A stretch of DNA of 64,000 nucleotides. Source: Cylindrospermum sp. NIES-4074 (GTDB taxonomy: Bacteria > Cyanobacteriota > Cyanobacteriia > Cyanobacteriales > Nostocaceae). Numbering within the stretch: the first letter of the stretch is position 1; each line of letters begins with the position of its first letter. Position numbers and translations under genes: made by a program. The notes under the pieces are model-generated. The model was not told the DNA's origin and searched no databases. It worked only from the letters and a program-made list of their open reading frames with translations. The stretch is from the NCBI GenBank assembly GCA_003994795.1, contig AP018269.1, forward strand, positions 3,063,484 to 3,127,483. The letters are read 5' to 3'. Shown here one piece after another: positions 17,696-28,500 of the stretch.

Positions 17696-20600
17696 TTAAT
17701 TGCTAATTGCTTTACGTTTAATTGTTTTGAGCTTCTGAATACCAACAGCTTGTATTTCTGCTTCTTGCATAAGCTGTTGTTGTTTGTCAGTTTCAGAAAC
17801 GAGAGTTGATAACTCATTTAGTTTGATGTTGGGGTTAGCTACGACTTGCTGCAAGAGTCTTTCAAAAGCCTTGGATAATCGCGAAATGGTAGCTTTATCA
17901 AACAAATCTGTTTTGTATTCAAAGGTGCAGTTAAGACCCTCTGGATTTTCCCAAATGTTGAGAAGTAAGTCATGTCTCACCGTACTGCTATCAATATCAA
18001 CCAAACTCATTGTTAAACCAGGAAGTTCTAAGGGTGGCATGGGCGCATTTTGAAGTACAAACCAGGCATGATATAGAGATGTATGACCTAATTTCCGTTC
18101 TGGTTGCAGTTCTTCGACTAACTTATCGAAAGGCAAATCTTGATGGGCGTATGCGCCTAAAGCGACTTGACGCGATCGCACTAACAATTCCTTAAAGCTT
18201 GGATTGCCAGATAAATCTCCCCGCAATACTAAGGTGTTGATAAAGAAACCTATGAGTTTCTCTAGTTCAACTTGACTGCGATTTGCAATTGGCGAACCAA
18301 TTCTAATATCTTCTTGACCTGTATAGCAGTACAGCAAAGTTTGGTAAGCTGCCAGTAAAGTCATAAACAAAGTGACTCCAGACTGGCGACTAAGTTGGGC
18401 GATCGCTTCTGTTAAATCTTTGGGGAGTACAAAGGATAACTTTGCCCCTTGGTAGCTTGTAACATTTGAACTTGAACGACTATTGGAGAATTTTAAAGGA
18501 GTAAAATTATGCCCTAATTGCTGTTTCCAATAATCTAATTGAGTTCGTAAAACATCCCCTTGTAACCATTGACGCTGCCAAACAGCAAAATCTGGATACT
18601 GAATTTTAAGTTCAAGAAGCGGTGATGGTTTACCAGTTGATAAGGCTGCGTATAATGCCGCTAATTCTTCTAAGAAAACGCCCATTGACCAAGCATCAGA
18701 AACAATGTGGTGTATTGTCAGAATAGCGATATGCTCGTGAGGTGATAATTTCAGTAGAGTAAATCGCAGTAATGGACAGTGAGTTAAATCGAAAGGTTGC
18801 AACGTAGATTCTCTAATTAAACGATGCACTTGGGTTTCCATTTCTACTGAAGCCAATTCGCTTAAATCTATAATTGGTACAGAAAGCTTTAATTTATAAG
18901 TAATAACCTGTACTGGTTCTCCGTCCACTTCTACAAAGCTAGTCCGCAAAACTTCGTGGCGTTGAACAATTGCATTTAAACTTTGCTCTAAAACTTCTGT
19001 ATCCAACGCACCATTTAAACGCACAACTGTAGGTGAGTTGTACACAGAAACTTCTGATGTTAGCTGATGCAATAACCACATCCGTTGTTGAGCAAAGGAT
19101 AGAGGTAAATTGTGATTCCGAGATACTTGTTGGATAGGTTGCACTGCTAATTTCTGCATAGCTTGCGTTCCTATACATTCAGTTAATGTTGCTACTGTCT
19201 GAAATTCAAATAACCACGCTACAGGTATTTCGACTCCAAAAGCTTCGCGTATACGAGAAATAACTTGAGTGGCAATTAGGGAATGCCCACCTAAATCAAA
19301 GAAGTTGTCGTAAATACCAACTTGCTTAATTCCCAAAACTTGCGCCCAAATTTGGGCAACAATTTCTTCTTGTGGTGTGCGCGGTGCTACAAATACATCT
19401 TCTGTACTAGTAATCTCTGACGCTGGTAATGCGTCACGGTCAACTTTACCATTGGGTGTTAATGGTAATTTTTCCAGCAACACAAACGCAGCAGGAATCA
19501 TGTAATTAGGTAGCTTTTCTTTAAGGAAACGGCGCAGGGAAACGGGAGTCAATGTCAATTCTTGAGCGGGTACGACATAACTCACTAACAACTTATTGCC
19601 TTGTTTATCTTCTTGCACCAATACAAAGCTTTGTTGCACTCCAGGATGTTGACTAAGTACTGCCTCAATCTCTCCTAGTTCGATGCGGAAACCACGAATT
19701 TTGACTTGGTGATCTATCCGTCCGAGATATTCTAAATCTCCGTTGGGAAGGTATCTTGCTAAATCTCCAGTTTTATAAAGTTTTTCTCCTGGTTTTGTGC
19801 TAAAAGGATGAGGAATAAATTTTTCTGCTGTTAATTCAGAAAGGTTGAGATAGCCTCTAGCTACTCCAGCACCACCAATGTATAACTCCCCTGGTACACC
19901 AATAGGAACAGGTTGGAGATGTTCATTTAACAAGTAAAGCTGGGTGTTGGCAATTGGACGACCAATAGGAATTGAGCCGGATTGATGTTTTCCATTAGGT
20001 ACTTTGTAGATACAACATCCAACTACCGTCTCTGTTGGACCGTATTCATTCACCAGCAGAGTCTCAGGAGCATATTTTTCCCAAAAAGCAATTGTTTCAG
20101 ATGTAAGATTTTCTCCTCCGATAATAAAGGCTTTTGTACGTCCTGCCGCTTGTTGAGGAGGTAGCTGTTGACTGAGTAATTCTAAGTGAGCAGGTGTGAT
20201 TTTAACTAAGCTATAGTTAGAACCATTTTGTAGAGCAATACTTAAAGCTTCAATTCCCAAGTTTTCTGGCAAAAGATGTACTTGACGACCAACTAGTAAA
20301 GGAGCAAATAAACCTGTAATTGTGGCATCAAATGCTATAGAAGAATGAACAAGCGATCCATTTCCTTGTTCAACAGCATAAGCTTGGATACACCAGGATA
20401 GGTAATTCACTAACCCTTGATGAGTAATCAAAGTTCCTTTGGGTTTACCTGTAGAGCCTGATGTATAGATGACATAGGCAAGATGTAAGAGGTTGGCAAT
20501 TGGAGGGAGATTAAATATTGAGTTTTCACAATTGCTTTGAATTGTGTCCCAATCTGTATCCAAACAAATCACCTTGGCATTATGTTCGGGTAGTATTTCT

Positions 20601-23600
20601 AACAGGCATTTTTGAGTGAGTAATACGGGCGCTTGGGAATCTGACAACATATAAGATAAGCGCTCTCGTGGATAGGCTGGATCTAACGGAACATAAGCGC
20701 CACCAGCTTTGAGAATGCCTAATATTCCTACTAGCATCTCAAGCGATCGCTCTACGCAGATTCCTACTAAAGTCTCTGACTTGACTTGTAAATTTTGTAG
20801 GTGATGCGCCAGTTGGTTAGCTTTTTCATTCAGTTGGCGATACGTCAATTTTTGTTCACCAAATACGGCAGCTACAGCGTCTGGTGTCTGTTTTACCTGG
20901 TTTTCAAATAAATGATGAATACAAGAGATCTGCTGTCTCTCTATGTGAGTATTATTCCACTCCACCAATAGCTGATACTGTTCTTGTTCTGAAAGTAGCG
21001 ATCGCACTTGATAATCTTCTTGTGGTTCAGCTACCATTGCTGCCAGAGTTCGGGCATAATATCCGCCTATCAATTCCACTTGCTCTTGGCATAACTCCAT
21101 AGCATCGTAATTTAAAGTTAATTTCACCTCCCTAGAAAAGGGATCGAGGCTGAAATCTGTAACTAAAGGGAAGTTTGTTTCTACTAAAAACTTTCCCTCT
21201 AATACTTGCAAATCTTTAATGCCTTGCAATCCTTGATAAACGTGAAAATTAATGTAGTTAAAGGCTACTTCAAATAAAGGTTGATTTCCGTGCACTCGCT
21301 GAATTTCTGCTAAAGGATAGCGTCTGAAAGGCAGCACTTCTTTTTCTGCCTCAAACACGTTTCTGATTAAATCTATCCAGCTACCTTTAGATAAATTTAA
21401 ACGCAATGGTATGGTATTGAGGAATAGTCCTAAAACTCGCTCACCATCAGTTTGTTCAGGTCTACCATTGCTAACTAAACCTGTGATTACATCTGATTGT
21501 CCACTCAGTAAACTTAATACTCGTAGATGTGCCGCCAAAAGTACGCTTTTTAGGGTAACTCCTACCGACTTAGCCAATTCTTGTAATCCTTGAGAAATTG
21601 GGGCAGATATAGGGACTTCGTAGCAGCAAATCTGCTGTAATTTCAGTTTTTGCTGATGAGAAGACCAGCGCGGCAGCATAGTAATGGTACTATCAACTAG
21701 TTTTTCCTGCCAGTATTGCTGATGTTTTGGACAGGCGATCGCTTCTCGTTCTAAAGCAACAAAATCTCGGAACGCACTAATCGGTGCTGGCTGAATTTTG
21801 TTACTAGTTTTACCTAACAAGAATAAATATTCTCCAAACAATTCTGTCAGCAATGCACCGACACTCCAACCATCAAGAATGGCGTGGTGAAAAGTTAAAG
21901 TGATCTGAAATGTTTCGTCAGTGCGGCGATGAATTTGAAAGCGTAGCAAAGGAGGATGCGCCCAATTAAAATGTTGTTTTTGTTCAGCCGCAAACCAGAG
22001 ATTAAGTGCCTCTTCTTGCTCAACTGGTGAGAGATGGCGCAAATCTTGCACCTGCAATGGCACATTTACCTGACGATGTACCAGTTGTAATGGTTGGCTG
22101 AAACCTGCAAGTCTGATGGAAGTTCGTAGAATAGGATGATTACTAACTAATTTTTGGATAGCTACCTGCAATACTTCTACATTTAAAGGTGCTTGCAGAT
22201 GAAAGCTAAAAATATCTAGGTAAGTAGCATTCTCCTGATTGTACTCACTATGGAAAATCATCCCCATCTGAAGTTGGGCCAAGGGATAAGCATCCTCAAT
22301 ATCCGCAGGTAATTGCTGTTTATCCTCTGACGAAATTAAGCTGAATTCTTGAACCTTTTGGATTTCCGTAGTCTGGTAATCACCTGTTTTTAGTGACTGA
22401 ATTAACTGAGTAATAGTTTGATGTTGGAACAATTGTGGCAGCGAAAAGCTCAAGCTTTGTTTTTGAGCCAGAGATTGTACCTGAATGCTGCGAATAGAAT
22501 CTCCGCCTAAAGCAAAGAAATTATCGTGAACGCCTATTTGATCAACCCCTAAAACTTGTTTCCAAATATCAGCTAGTACCTTTTCTGCTTCATTTCTTGG
22601 GGCAACAAAAGCTGCTGCTAAATCAGGCCTGGTGCGAGCGGGTGCTGGTAGCAAGCGGGTATCTACCTTACCGTTGATTGTTAACGGTAGTGATTCTAGC
22701 AATACAAAAGCTGCTGGAACCATGTATTGTGGCAGCTTTTCTTGCAAGAAACTACGCAATTCTTCAGTTTTCAGTGTTTGTTCTGGCTGCGAGACTATAT
22801 AAGCGACTAAAAGTTTCTCTCCTGGAGTATCTTCTCGCACTAAAACCACGCTTTCGCGCACTGCTGGGTGTTGATTGATTTGCGCTTCAATTTCTCCTAA
22901 TTCGATGCGGAAACCACGAATTTTAACTTGGTGATCTATCCTTCCGAGATATTCTAAGCCTCCGTTGGGTAAATAACGCGCTAAATCACCAGATTTATAT
23001 AATTTTGCTTCTGTGTTTATATTAAATGGATCGGCAATAAACCTTTCCTTAGTTAATTCTGGACGGTTAAGATATCCCCGTGCTACCCCAGCACCACCTA
23101 CATAAATTTCCCCTGGTACACCAATAGGAACTAGCTGACGATTTAGATCGAGTAGGTAAACCTGTAAATCTGGAATTGGGCAACCGATAACGCTGCCTGT
23201 ATTTTTTAAATCAGCAATGGAGAGAGGACGATAAGTAACATGAACGGTGGTTTCAGTAATCCCGTACATATTGACGAGTTGGGGTTTCTGGTCGCCATGT
23301 CGGTCAAACCAAGGTTGTAAGCTTTGTAGTTCTAAAGCTTCGCCACCAAAAATTACTAAACGTAGGTTTAAATTTGGGTTGGTTCCTAAAGTTGCTTCTG
23401 CTTGAATTAACTGTCGGAAAGCTGATGGAGTTTGGTTAAGGACGGTGACTCGTTCTTGACATAAAAGTTGGTAAAATTCTTGCGGTGAGCGACTGATTAA
23501 ATAAGGAACAATTACCAACTTACCGCCGTGAATTAGAGCACCCCAAATTTCCCAAACTGAAAAATCAAAAGCGATGGAATGAAATAATGTCCAAACGTCT

Positions 23601-25552
23601 TTGTTATTAAAGTTATACCAAGTTTGTGTAGCAGTAAATAACCTGGCAACATTGGCATGGTTAACTAAAACGCCTTTCGGTTTGCCAGTGGAACCAGATG
23701 TATAAATTACATAAGCGAGATTTCTGTAATTTACATCACTAACAGGGTTTGATTGACTATATTCGCTAATTTTATTGTCAGATGTTTCTAAAACAACAAG
23801 TTTAGCGTTATGTTCAGGGAGATTGTCTAATAACTTTTCTTGAGTTAATAAAACTGGTACTTGTGCATCTGCCAACATAAATGTTGTGCGATCGCTTGGA
23901 TTAGTTGGATCGATTGGCAGGTAAGCCCCACCTGCTTTCAGAATGGCGAGAATACCAATAATTGCATAGTGCGATCGCTCTACACAAAGCCCAACTAAAG
24001 TTTCTGGTTTGACTCCCAGCTTTTGCAAATAATGAGCTAGTTGATTGGCTCTTTGATTCAGTTCTCTATAAGTTAATTTTTGGTCTTCAAATACAACTGC
24101 GATCGCCTCTGGTGTTTTTTCTACCTGTTCTGCAAATAATTGATGAATACATCTATCTTGAGGATAGTTTTGATTTGCATTAGTCCACTCGACCAGTAAT
24201 TGATTTTTTTCTGCTGTTGTTAATAGCGGTAATTCCTGCAAATGCTGTTGGGGATTAGCAACAAAGCCTTCTAGTAAAGTTTTTAGATGTCCGAGTAAGC
24301 GAGTAATGCTATCGCGCTCGAAGCGTGTCGAATCAAAAGCAATCTTGAAAGATAACTCCGAATCGAGGAAGGCAATTAAAGTGAGTGGATAATTAGTACG
24401 TTCCACAGAGCGGACATTGCTAATTTTCAAACTTTTCTGGCGTTGCCGCAATGCCGGATCGGTCGGATAATTTTCAAATACTAATAAGGTTTCAAATAAA
24501 GATGTTCCAGGTGGAACTTCACTCCATTGCTGAATCTCGGCTAGTTGACTATATTCATATTGTCGTAGTTCTACTTGTTGTACTTGCAATTGCTGTAACC
24601 AATTAACTAGTACATCTTGCTCGGAAATTTTCACTCTCACTGGTAAGGTGTTGATAAATAAACCTACCATTGATTCGGCTGCGGTTAGTTCCGGTGGACG
24701 ACCGGATACAGTTGTACCAAAGACTACATCTGTCTCGCCACTATAGCGACTGAGTAACAATGCCCAAGCACCTTGCACTAAAGTGTTTAGTGTTACTTGG
24801 TATTGTTTGGCTAAAGATTGCAAAGCAGCAGTTGTAGTTGCAGATAGATTAATTTGGTGTATTTGGTAGCTATCTGTTAAAGTCGCTGCACTGTTAGGAC
24901 TTTTGTTTACCCTTAATTGTGTCGGTGCAGTAAATCCTTGAAGTTGCTGCCGCCAAAAGGATTCAGATGGCGATCGCTCTTGTTGTTGTTGCAGCCACAC
25001 AATATAGTCCCGATAAGGGCGGGGACGAGGTAACGATAAGTCTTCCCCACCACAGTAAGCAGCATAAATTGCCAATACTTCCCCCAAAACGATCGCTGTA
25101 GACCAACCATCTAATAGCAAATGATGGTGAGTCCAAATAAATTCATAAGTATCATTTGTAAGTTGAATTAAAGCCAGCCGCATCAGGGGCGCTTTCCGCA
25201 GTTCAAAGCCTTTTTCTCGTTCTGCTTGCGAAAATTCTTCTAGCTGCTGTTGCTGCGCGGTGACAGCTAAATCTCTCCAATCAAGCTGTTGCCAAGGTAG
25301 CGAAACTTGTCGCTGTACTACTTGTACTGGTTCCTTGATACCTTCCCAGACGAAAGCAGTCCGCAAGCAAGGATGTCTATCTAATATTTGCTGCCAAGCG
25401 CGTTGAAATGCGGAAATATTCAACTCACCTTGCAGGGTGCAACTTAGCTGTTCGCAATATACTCCTGATTCGGGAGAGTAAAGAGTATGGAACAGCATCC
25501 CCTGCTGCATGGGTGAGAGTGGATAAAAATCTTGAACGTTTCCCTTACTCAT
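17696..25552 (-). CDS. NRPS: C-A(Thr)-T-C-A(Asn-like)-T-C
   Basis: 2618 residues. Domains: C (HHLLLDGWS near 146, the type that follows an E domain), A (YTSGSTGKPKG near 620), T (LGGDSI near 1014), C (HHAILDGWS near 1224), A (near 1698), T (LGGHSL near 2086) and a terminal C (HHIVSDAWS near 2284, with Ala replacing Gly). The first A domain reads DFWNIGMVHK, identical to the Thr code. The second reads DATKIGEVGK, Asn-like and the same as the A domain in the gene at 8531-13303. The closing C domain has no A domain in the same protein; it presumably serves the interface-A(Asp)-T protein two genes on. The C domain after Thr starts with AYPLAQLQMGMIFH, unlike the other C domains here, and may belong to a modifying subtype. 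The start codon lies one base beyond the stop of the upstream NRPS. Confidence 0.92.
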   Translation of the reverse strand: MSKGNVQDFYPLSPMQQGMLFHTLYSPESGVYCEQLSCTLQGELNISAFQRAWQQILDRHPCLRTAFVWEGIKEPVQVVQRQVSLPWQQLDWRDLAVTAQQQQLEEFSQAEREKGFELRKAPLMRLALIQLTNDTYEFIWTHHHLLLDGWSTAIVLGEVLAIYAAYCGGEDLSLPRPRPYRDYIVWLQQQQERSPSESFWRQQLQGFTAPTQLRVNKSPNSAATLTDSYQIHQINLSATTTAALQSLAKQYQVTLNTLVQGAWALLLSRYSGETDVVFGTTVSGRPPELTAAESMVGLFINTLPVRVKISEQDVLVNWLQQLQVQQVELRQYEYSQLAEIQQWSEVPPGTSLFETLLVFENYPTDPALRQRQKSLKISNVRSVERTNYPLTLIAFLDSELSFKIAFDSTRFERDSITRLLGHLKTLLEGFVANPQQHLQELPLLTTAEKNQLLVEWTNANQNYPQDRCIHQLFAEQVEKTPEAIAVVFEDQKLTYRELNQRANQLAHYLQKLGVKPETLVGLCVERSHYAIIGILAILKAGGAYLPIDPTNPSDRTTFMLADAQVPVLLTQEKLLDNLPEHNAKLVVLETSDNKISEYSQSNPVSDVNYRNLAYVIYTSGSTGKPKGVLVNHANVARLFTATQTWYNFNNKDVWTLFHSIAFDFSVWEIWGALIHGGKLVIVPYLISRSPQEFYQLLCQERVTVLNQTPSAFRQLIQAEATLGTNPNLNLRLVIFGGEALELQSLQPWFDRHGDQKPQLVNMYGITETTVHVTYRPLSIADLKNTGSVIGCPIPDLQVYLLDLNRQLVPIGVPGEIYVGGAGVARGYLNRPELTKERFIADPFNINTEAKLYKSGDLARYLPNGGLEYLGRIDHQVKIRGFRIELGEIEAQINQHPAVRESVVLVREDTPGEKLLVAYIVSQPEQTLKTEELRSFLQEKLPQYMVPAAFVLLESLPLTINGKVDTRLLPAPARTRPDLAAAFVAPRNEAEKVLADIWKQVLGVDQIGVHDNFFALGGDSIRSIQVQSLAQKQSLSFSLPQLFQHQTITQLIQSLKTGDYQTTEIQKVQEFSLISSEDKQQLPADIEDAYPLAQLQMGMIFHSEYNQENATYLDIFSFHLQAPLNVEVLQVAIQKLVSNHPILRTSIRLAGFSQPLQLVHRQVNVPLQVQDLRHLSPVEQEEALNLWFAAEQKQHFNWAHPPLLRFQIHRRTDETFQITLTFHHAILDGWSVGALLTELFGEYLFLLGKTSNKIQPAPISAFRDFVALEREAIACPKHQQYWQEKLVDSTITMLPRWSSHQQKLKLQQICCYEVPISAPISQGLQELAKSVGVTLKSVLLAAHLRVLSLLSGQSDVITGLVSNGRPEQTDGERVLGLFLNTIPLRLNLSKGSWIDLIRNVFEAEKEVLPFRRYPLAEIQRVHGNQPLFEVAFNYINFHVYQGLQGIKDLQVLEGKFLVETNFPLVTDFSLDPFSREVKLTLNYDAMELCQEQVELIGGYYARTLAAMVAEPQEDYQVRSLLSEQEQYQLLVEWNNTHIERQQISCIHHLFENQVKQTPDAVAAVFGEQKLTYRQLNEKANQLAHHLQNLQVKSETLVGICVERSLEMLVGILGILKAGGAYVPLDPAYPRERLSYMLSDSQAPVLLTQKCLLEILPEHNAKVICLDTDWDTIQSNCENSIFNLPPIANLLHLAYVIYTSGSTGKPKGTLITHQGLVNYLSWCIQAYAVEQGNGSLVHSSIAFDATITGLFAPLLVGRQVHLLPENLGIEALSIALQNGSNYSLVKITPAHLELLSQQLPPQQAAGRTKAFIIGGENLTSETIAFWEKYAPETLLVNEYGPTETVVGCCIYKVPNGKHQSGSIPIGRPIANTQLYLLNEHLQPVPIGVPGELYIGGAGVARGYLNLSELTAEKFIPHPFSTKPGEKLYKTGDLARYLPNGDLEYLGRIDHQVKIRGFRIELGEIEAVLSQHPGVQQSFVLVQEDKQGNKLLVSYVVPAQELTLTPVSLRRFLKEKLPNYMIPAAFVLLEKLPLTPNGKVDRDALPASEITSTEDVFVAPRTPQEEIVAQIWAQVLGIKQVGIYDNFFDLGGHSLIATQVISRIREAFGVEIPVAWLFEFQTVATLTECIGTQAMQKLAVQPIQQVSRNHNLPLSFAQQRMWLLHQLTSEVSVYNSPTVVRLNGALDTEVLEQSLNAIVQRHEVLRTSFVEVDGEPVQVITYKLKLSVPIIDLSELASVEMETQVHRLIRESTLQPFDLTHCPLLRFTLLKLSPHEHIAILTIHHIVSDAWSMGVFLEELAALYAALSTGKPSPLLELKIQYPDFAVWQRQWLQGDVLRTQLDYWKQQLGHNFTPLKFSNSRSSSNVTSYQGAKLSFVLPKDLTEAIAQLSRQSGVTLFMTLLAAYQTLLYCYTGQEDIRIGSPIANRSQVELEKLIGFFINTLVLRGDLSGNPSFKELLVRSRQVALGAYAHQDLPFDKLVEELQPERKLGHTSLYHAWFVLQNAPMPPLELPGLTMSLVDIDSSTVRHDLLLNIWENPEGLNCTFEYKTDLFDKATISRLSKAFERLLQQVVANPNIKLNELSTLVSETDKQQQLMQEAEIQAVGIQKLKTIKRKAISN

Positions 25553-25553
25553 T

Positions 25554-28500
25554 TTAAAGCTCTCCTATCGCGGCGAGAATGTCGTTTAGGTCAGTTTGGT
25601 TCCACTGACTGGATTGAAATTCGGCAAAATCAGAAGGTGTATAGCCACCAGCTTCGGAAGATTGACAGTGGGCAATTAGCGATCGCAGTTTTTCTATAAA
25701 TTCCTCGGCTAATTTGCTAACTGTTTCCCGACGATGTAATGCTTGGCTATAAGTCCAATCAACTTGTAGTTGACCCTTGGCAATAAAGCTGTTGATTTCC
25801 AACAGATAGCGCCGACTACCACGCGGGCTGCGAATGGGGCCGCTAGGCTCAGAAGAGAGCGCAAATAAGGATGATTCTGACAGTGCGTGGTCAAACTGTC
25901 CGAGATAGTTAAAACAAATCTCAGCTTGTGGCAAAGAAACCAGTTTTTCTGCCCATTTTCCAGCCAAGTATCGCAGTACACCGTAACCTATGCCTTTATT
26001 AGGAATACTGCGTAACTGCTCTTTTACAAACTTTAAAGCTTCTCCTTGTGCAGAAAATGCTTTTAAATTTAATAAAACAGGGAAAATAGTTGTGAACCAG
26101 CCTACCGTACGCGATAAATCCACATCCTCGAACAAGCCTTCGCGCCCATGGCCTTCTAAATCAATTAGTAGTAAGCCGTTGCCAGTCCATCCTTCAAAAG
26201 TTTGTATCAAAGCTGTCAACAACAAATCGTTAATTTGAGTTCGATAAGCTGCTGGTACTTCTTGTAGAAGTGATCGCGTGGTTTCCACGTCCAACCTTGT
26301 CGATACAGTGCTGACTGTTTCTACCGTATTAGCACCATCAGGATCATCTACTGGCAGACGAGAAACCTCTGTCCACGGCTGCGTTAGCCAGTAATCTAAT
26401 TCTTGCTGCACAACTGCTGACTGTGCATACTCTTGCAATCGCTTTGACCACTGTTGAAAAGAAGTAGTTTTGGCTGGTAGTGCGATCGCCTGAGCGTTAC
26501 TTAGTTGCTGGTAAGCTGTCTGTAAATCTTCCAGCAAAATCCTCCAAGAAACACCGTCAACAGCTAGATGATGAATCACGAATAACAAGCGATTCGGCTT
26601 GCGTGTACCAAAATCAAACAGCGCCACCCTTACCACAGGCCCATCTGATAGATTCAGACTAGCTTGCAATTGTGCAATTACCGCCTGCATAGACTTTTCT
26701 TGCTCATTTGTCGCCAGTGACGACAAATCTATACAGTTAAAGGGTACATTCTTATCTACAGCAGAATTGACTTGTTGCCAACCAAATTCCGATCTCTCAA
26801 ATCGCAAGCGTAAAGCATCGTGCTGTTTTAGTAATTGCTGTATAACCTGTTCTAGTAATACAGGGTCGAGAGGTTGGCGTGTTTCTAAGAGAATTGCCTG
26901 ATTCCAGTGATGCAAATCAGCCAAATTTTGTTCAAAAAACCAGTGTTGGATTGGGGTGAAGTGAACTTCCCCTGTGACTAACCCTTGTTGTGCCTGGGTA
27001 GCTGGGGTAGTATCAGCTACTGCTGATAACTGACTAATTGTTTGATATTGAAAAAGCTGTTTGGGAGTGAGCTTTAATCCGGCTTGATTGGCTTTAGAAA
27101 TAACCTGGATACTGAGAATAGAATCTCCACCCAATTCAAAGAAGTTGTCGTCAATGCCCACTTTTTCTAGACCAAGTACTTGCGCCCAAATCTGTGCCAA
27201 AATTTCTTCTACAGATGTGCGCGGAGCGACAAATTTTGTTGCCAATTCGAGCATTACATAATCTGGTGCAGGCAATGCTCGGCGATCTATCTTGCCATTG
27301 GCAGTTAAAGGCAGTGATGCTAGGGTAACGAAAGCAGAAGGCACCATGTATTCTGGCAGCTTTTCCTGCAAGTACTCGCGCAGTTTTGGTATGAACTCGC
27401 GGGCTAATTTAGCTTGCTGGGGATTATTAGCATAGCTATGCCAGGGCTTGGGGAATACAGAATAGTTAAATTCTACTTTCTGCTTGGCATTATCTGCCTT
27501 TTGAAAGATGATGTCATAACTGCCATCTTCCCTAGCGCTTGACCAGCTAACCTCAACGACATAGGATAATTCTCGACTCAAACTGCACAAATCTTCTATA
27601 TCTACTCCATACCCAGAAATCACTTCCTCTAGTGCTGCTTTACTTTCGCCGACAGTTTCAGGTAGTTTATTGCTAGCGAGTAATTCTAAATACTTGACTT
27701 CTGCTGCTAACCGCGTATTTGGCACATGACGCAAGCCAGTAATTTCTGGTTTCGTTTCGTCTAGCAACTGACGCAGAGTAGCCAAAGTTAGTTTTTGCTG
27801 CTGCCAGTCTAGCCAAGAGAACTGTTGAGGATCGTTAGTTCCCGATTCAATATGCAAAATGACATCGTAGCGGAATTTAGTGAGTTCATTATGATAGCGG
27901 CTCTGTTTTGGCTGAATTTGTACGTAGCTGATCCGGGGAAAATCCTGTTGCAATGCAGTAAACAAAGCCGGATCTATAACTAGTTCTTGTTCTTGATCTA
28001 TACGTTTTTGGACAAGTTGCCACAGATGCTCTTGAGAGAGGGAGTCAGATGCCTGATGTAGCTGTACTGAGAGATGGAAAGCTTGTAGTAATTGCAGGTT
28101 ACGCACATCTCCTATAAAGATATAACCACCATTGCGTACAGCTTTGACTGCTCCAGATAAAACCTCTAGAAAATAGTCAATATTGGGGAAATATTGAATG
28201 ACGGAGTTGAGGATAACAACATCGAAAGATTCTGGTGCTATTCCTTCAAAGTCGTTGGCCTGTTTTTGGGAAAGGGTAACTTGAGGCAGTTCATAACCCG
28301 GTAATCGCAACTGCTGCTGGATTGCCTCAAGAGCAGCTTGAGAAAAGTCTATGCCCAAGTATTGGCTGCAATGTTGTGCAATTCGGAATAATAAAAGTCC
28401 AGTACCGCAACCAATTTCTAACACTCGCTGCGGTTTTAGGGCCAAGATGCGCTCAACGGTGTGGTCTACCCACTCCCTCATTTCTATCTCTGGGATAGGT

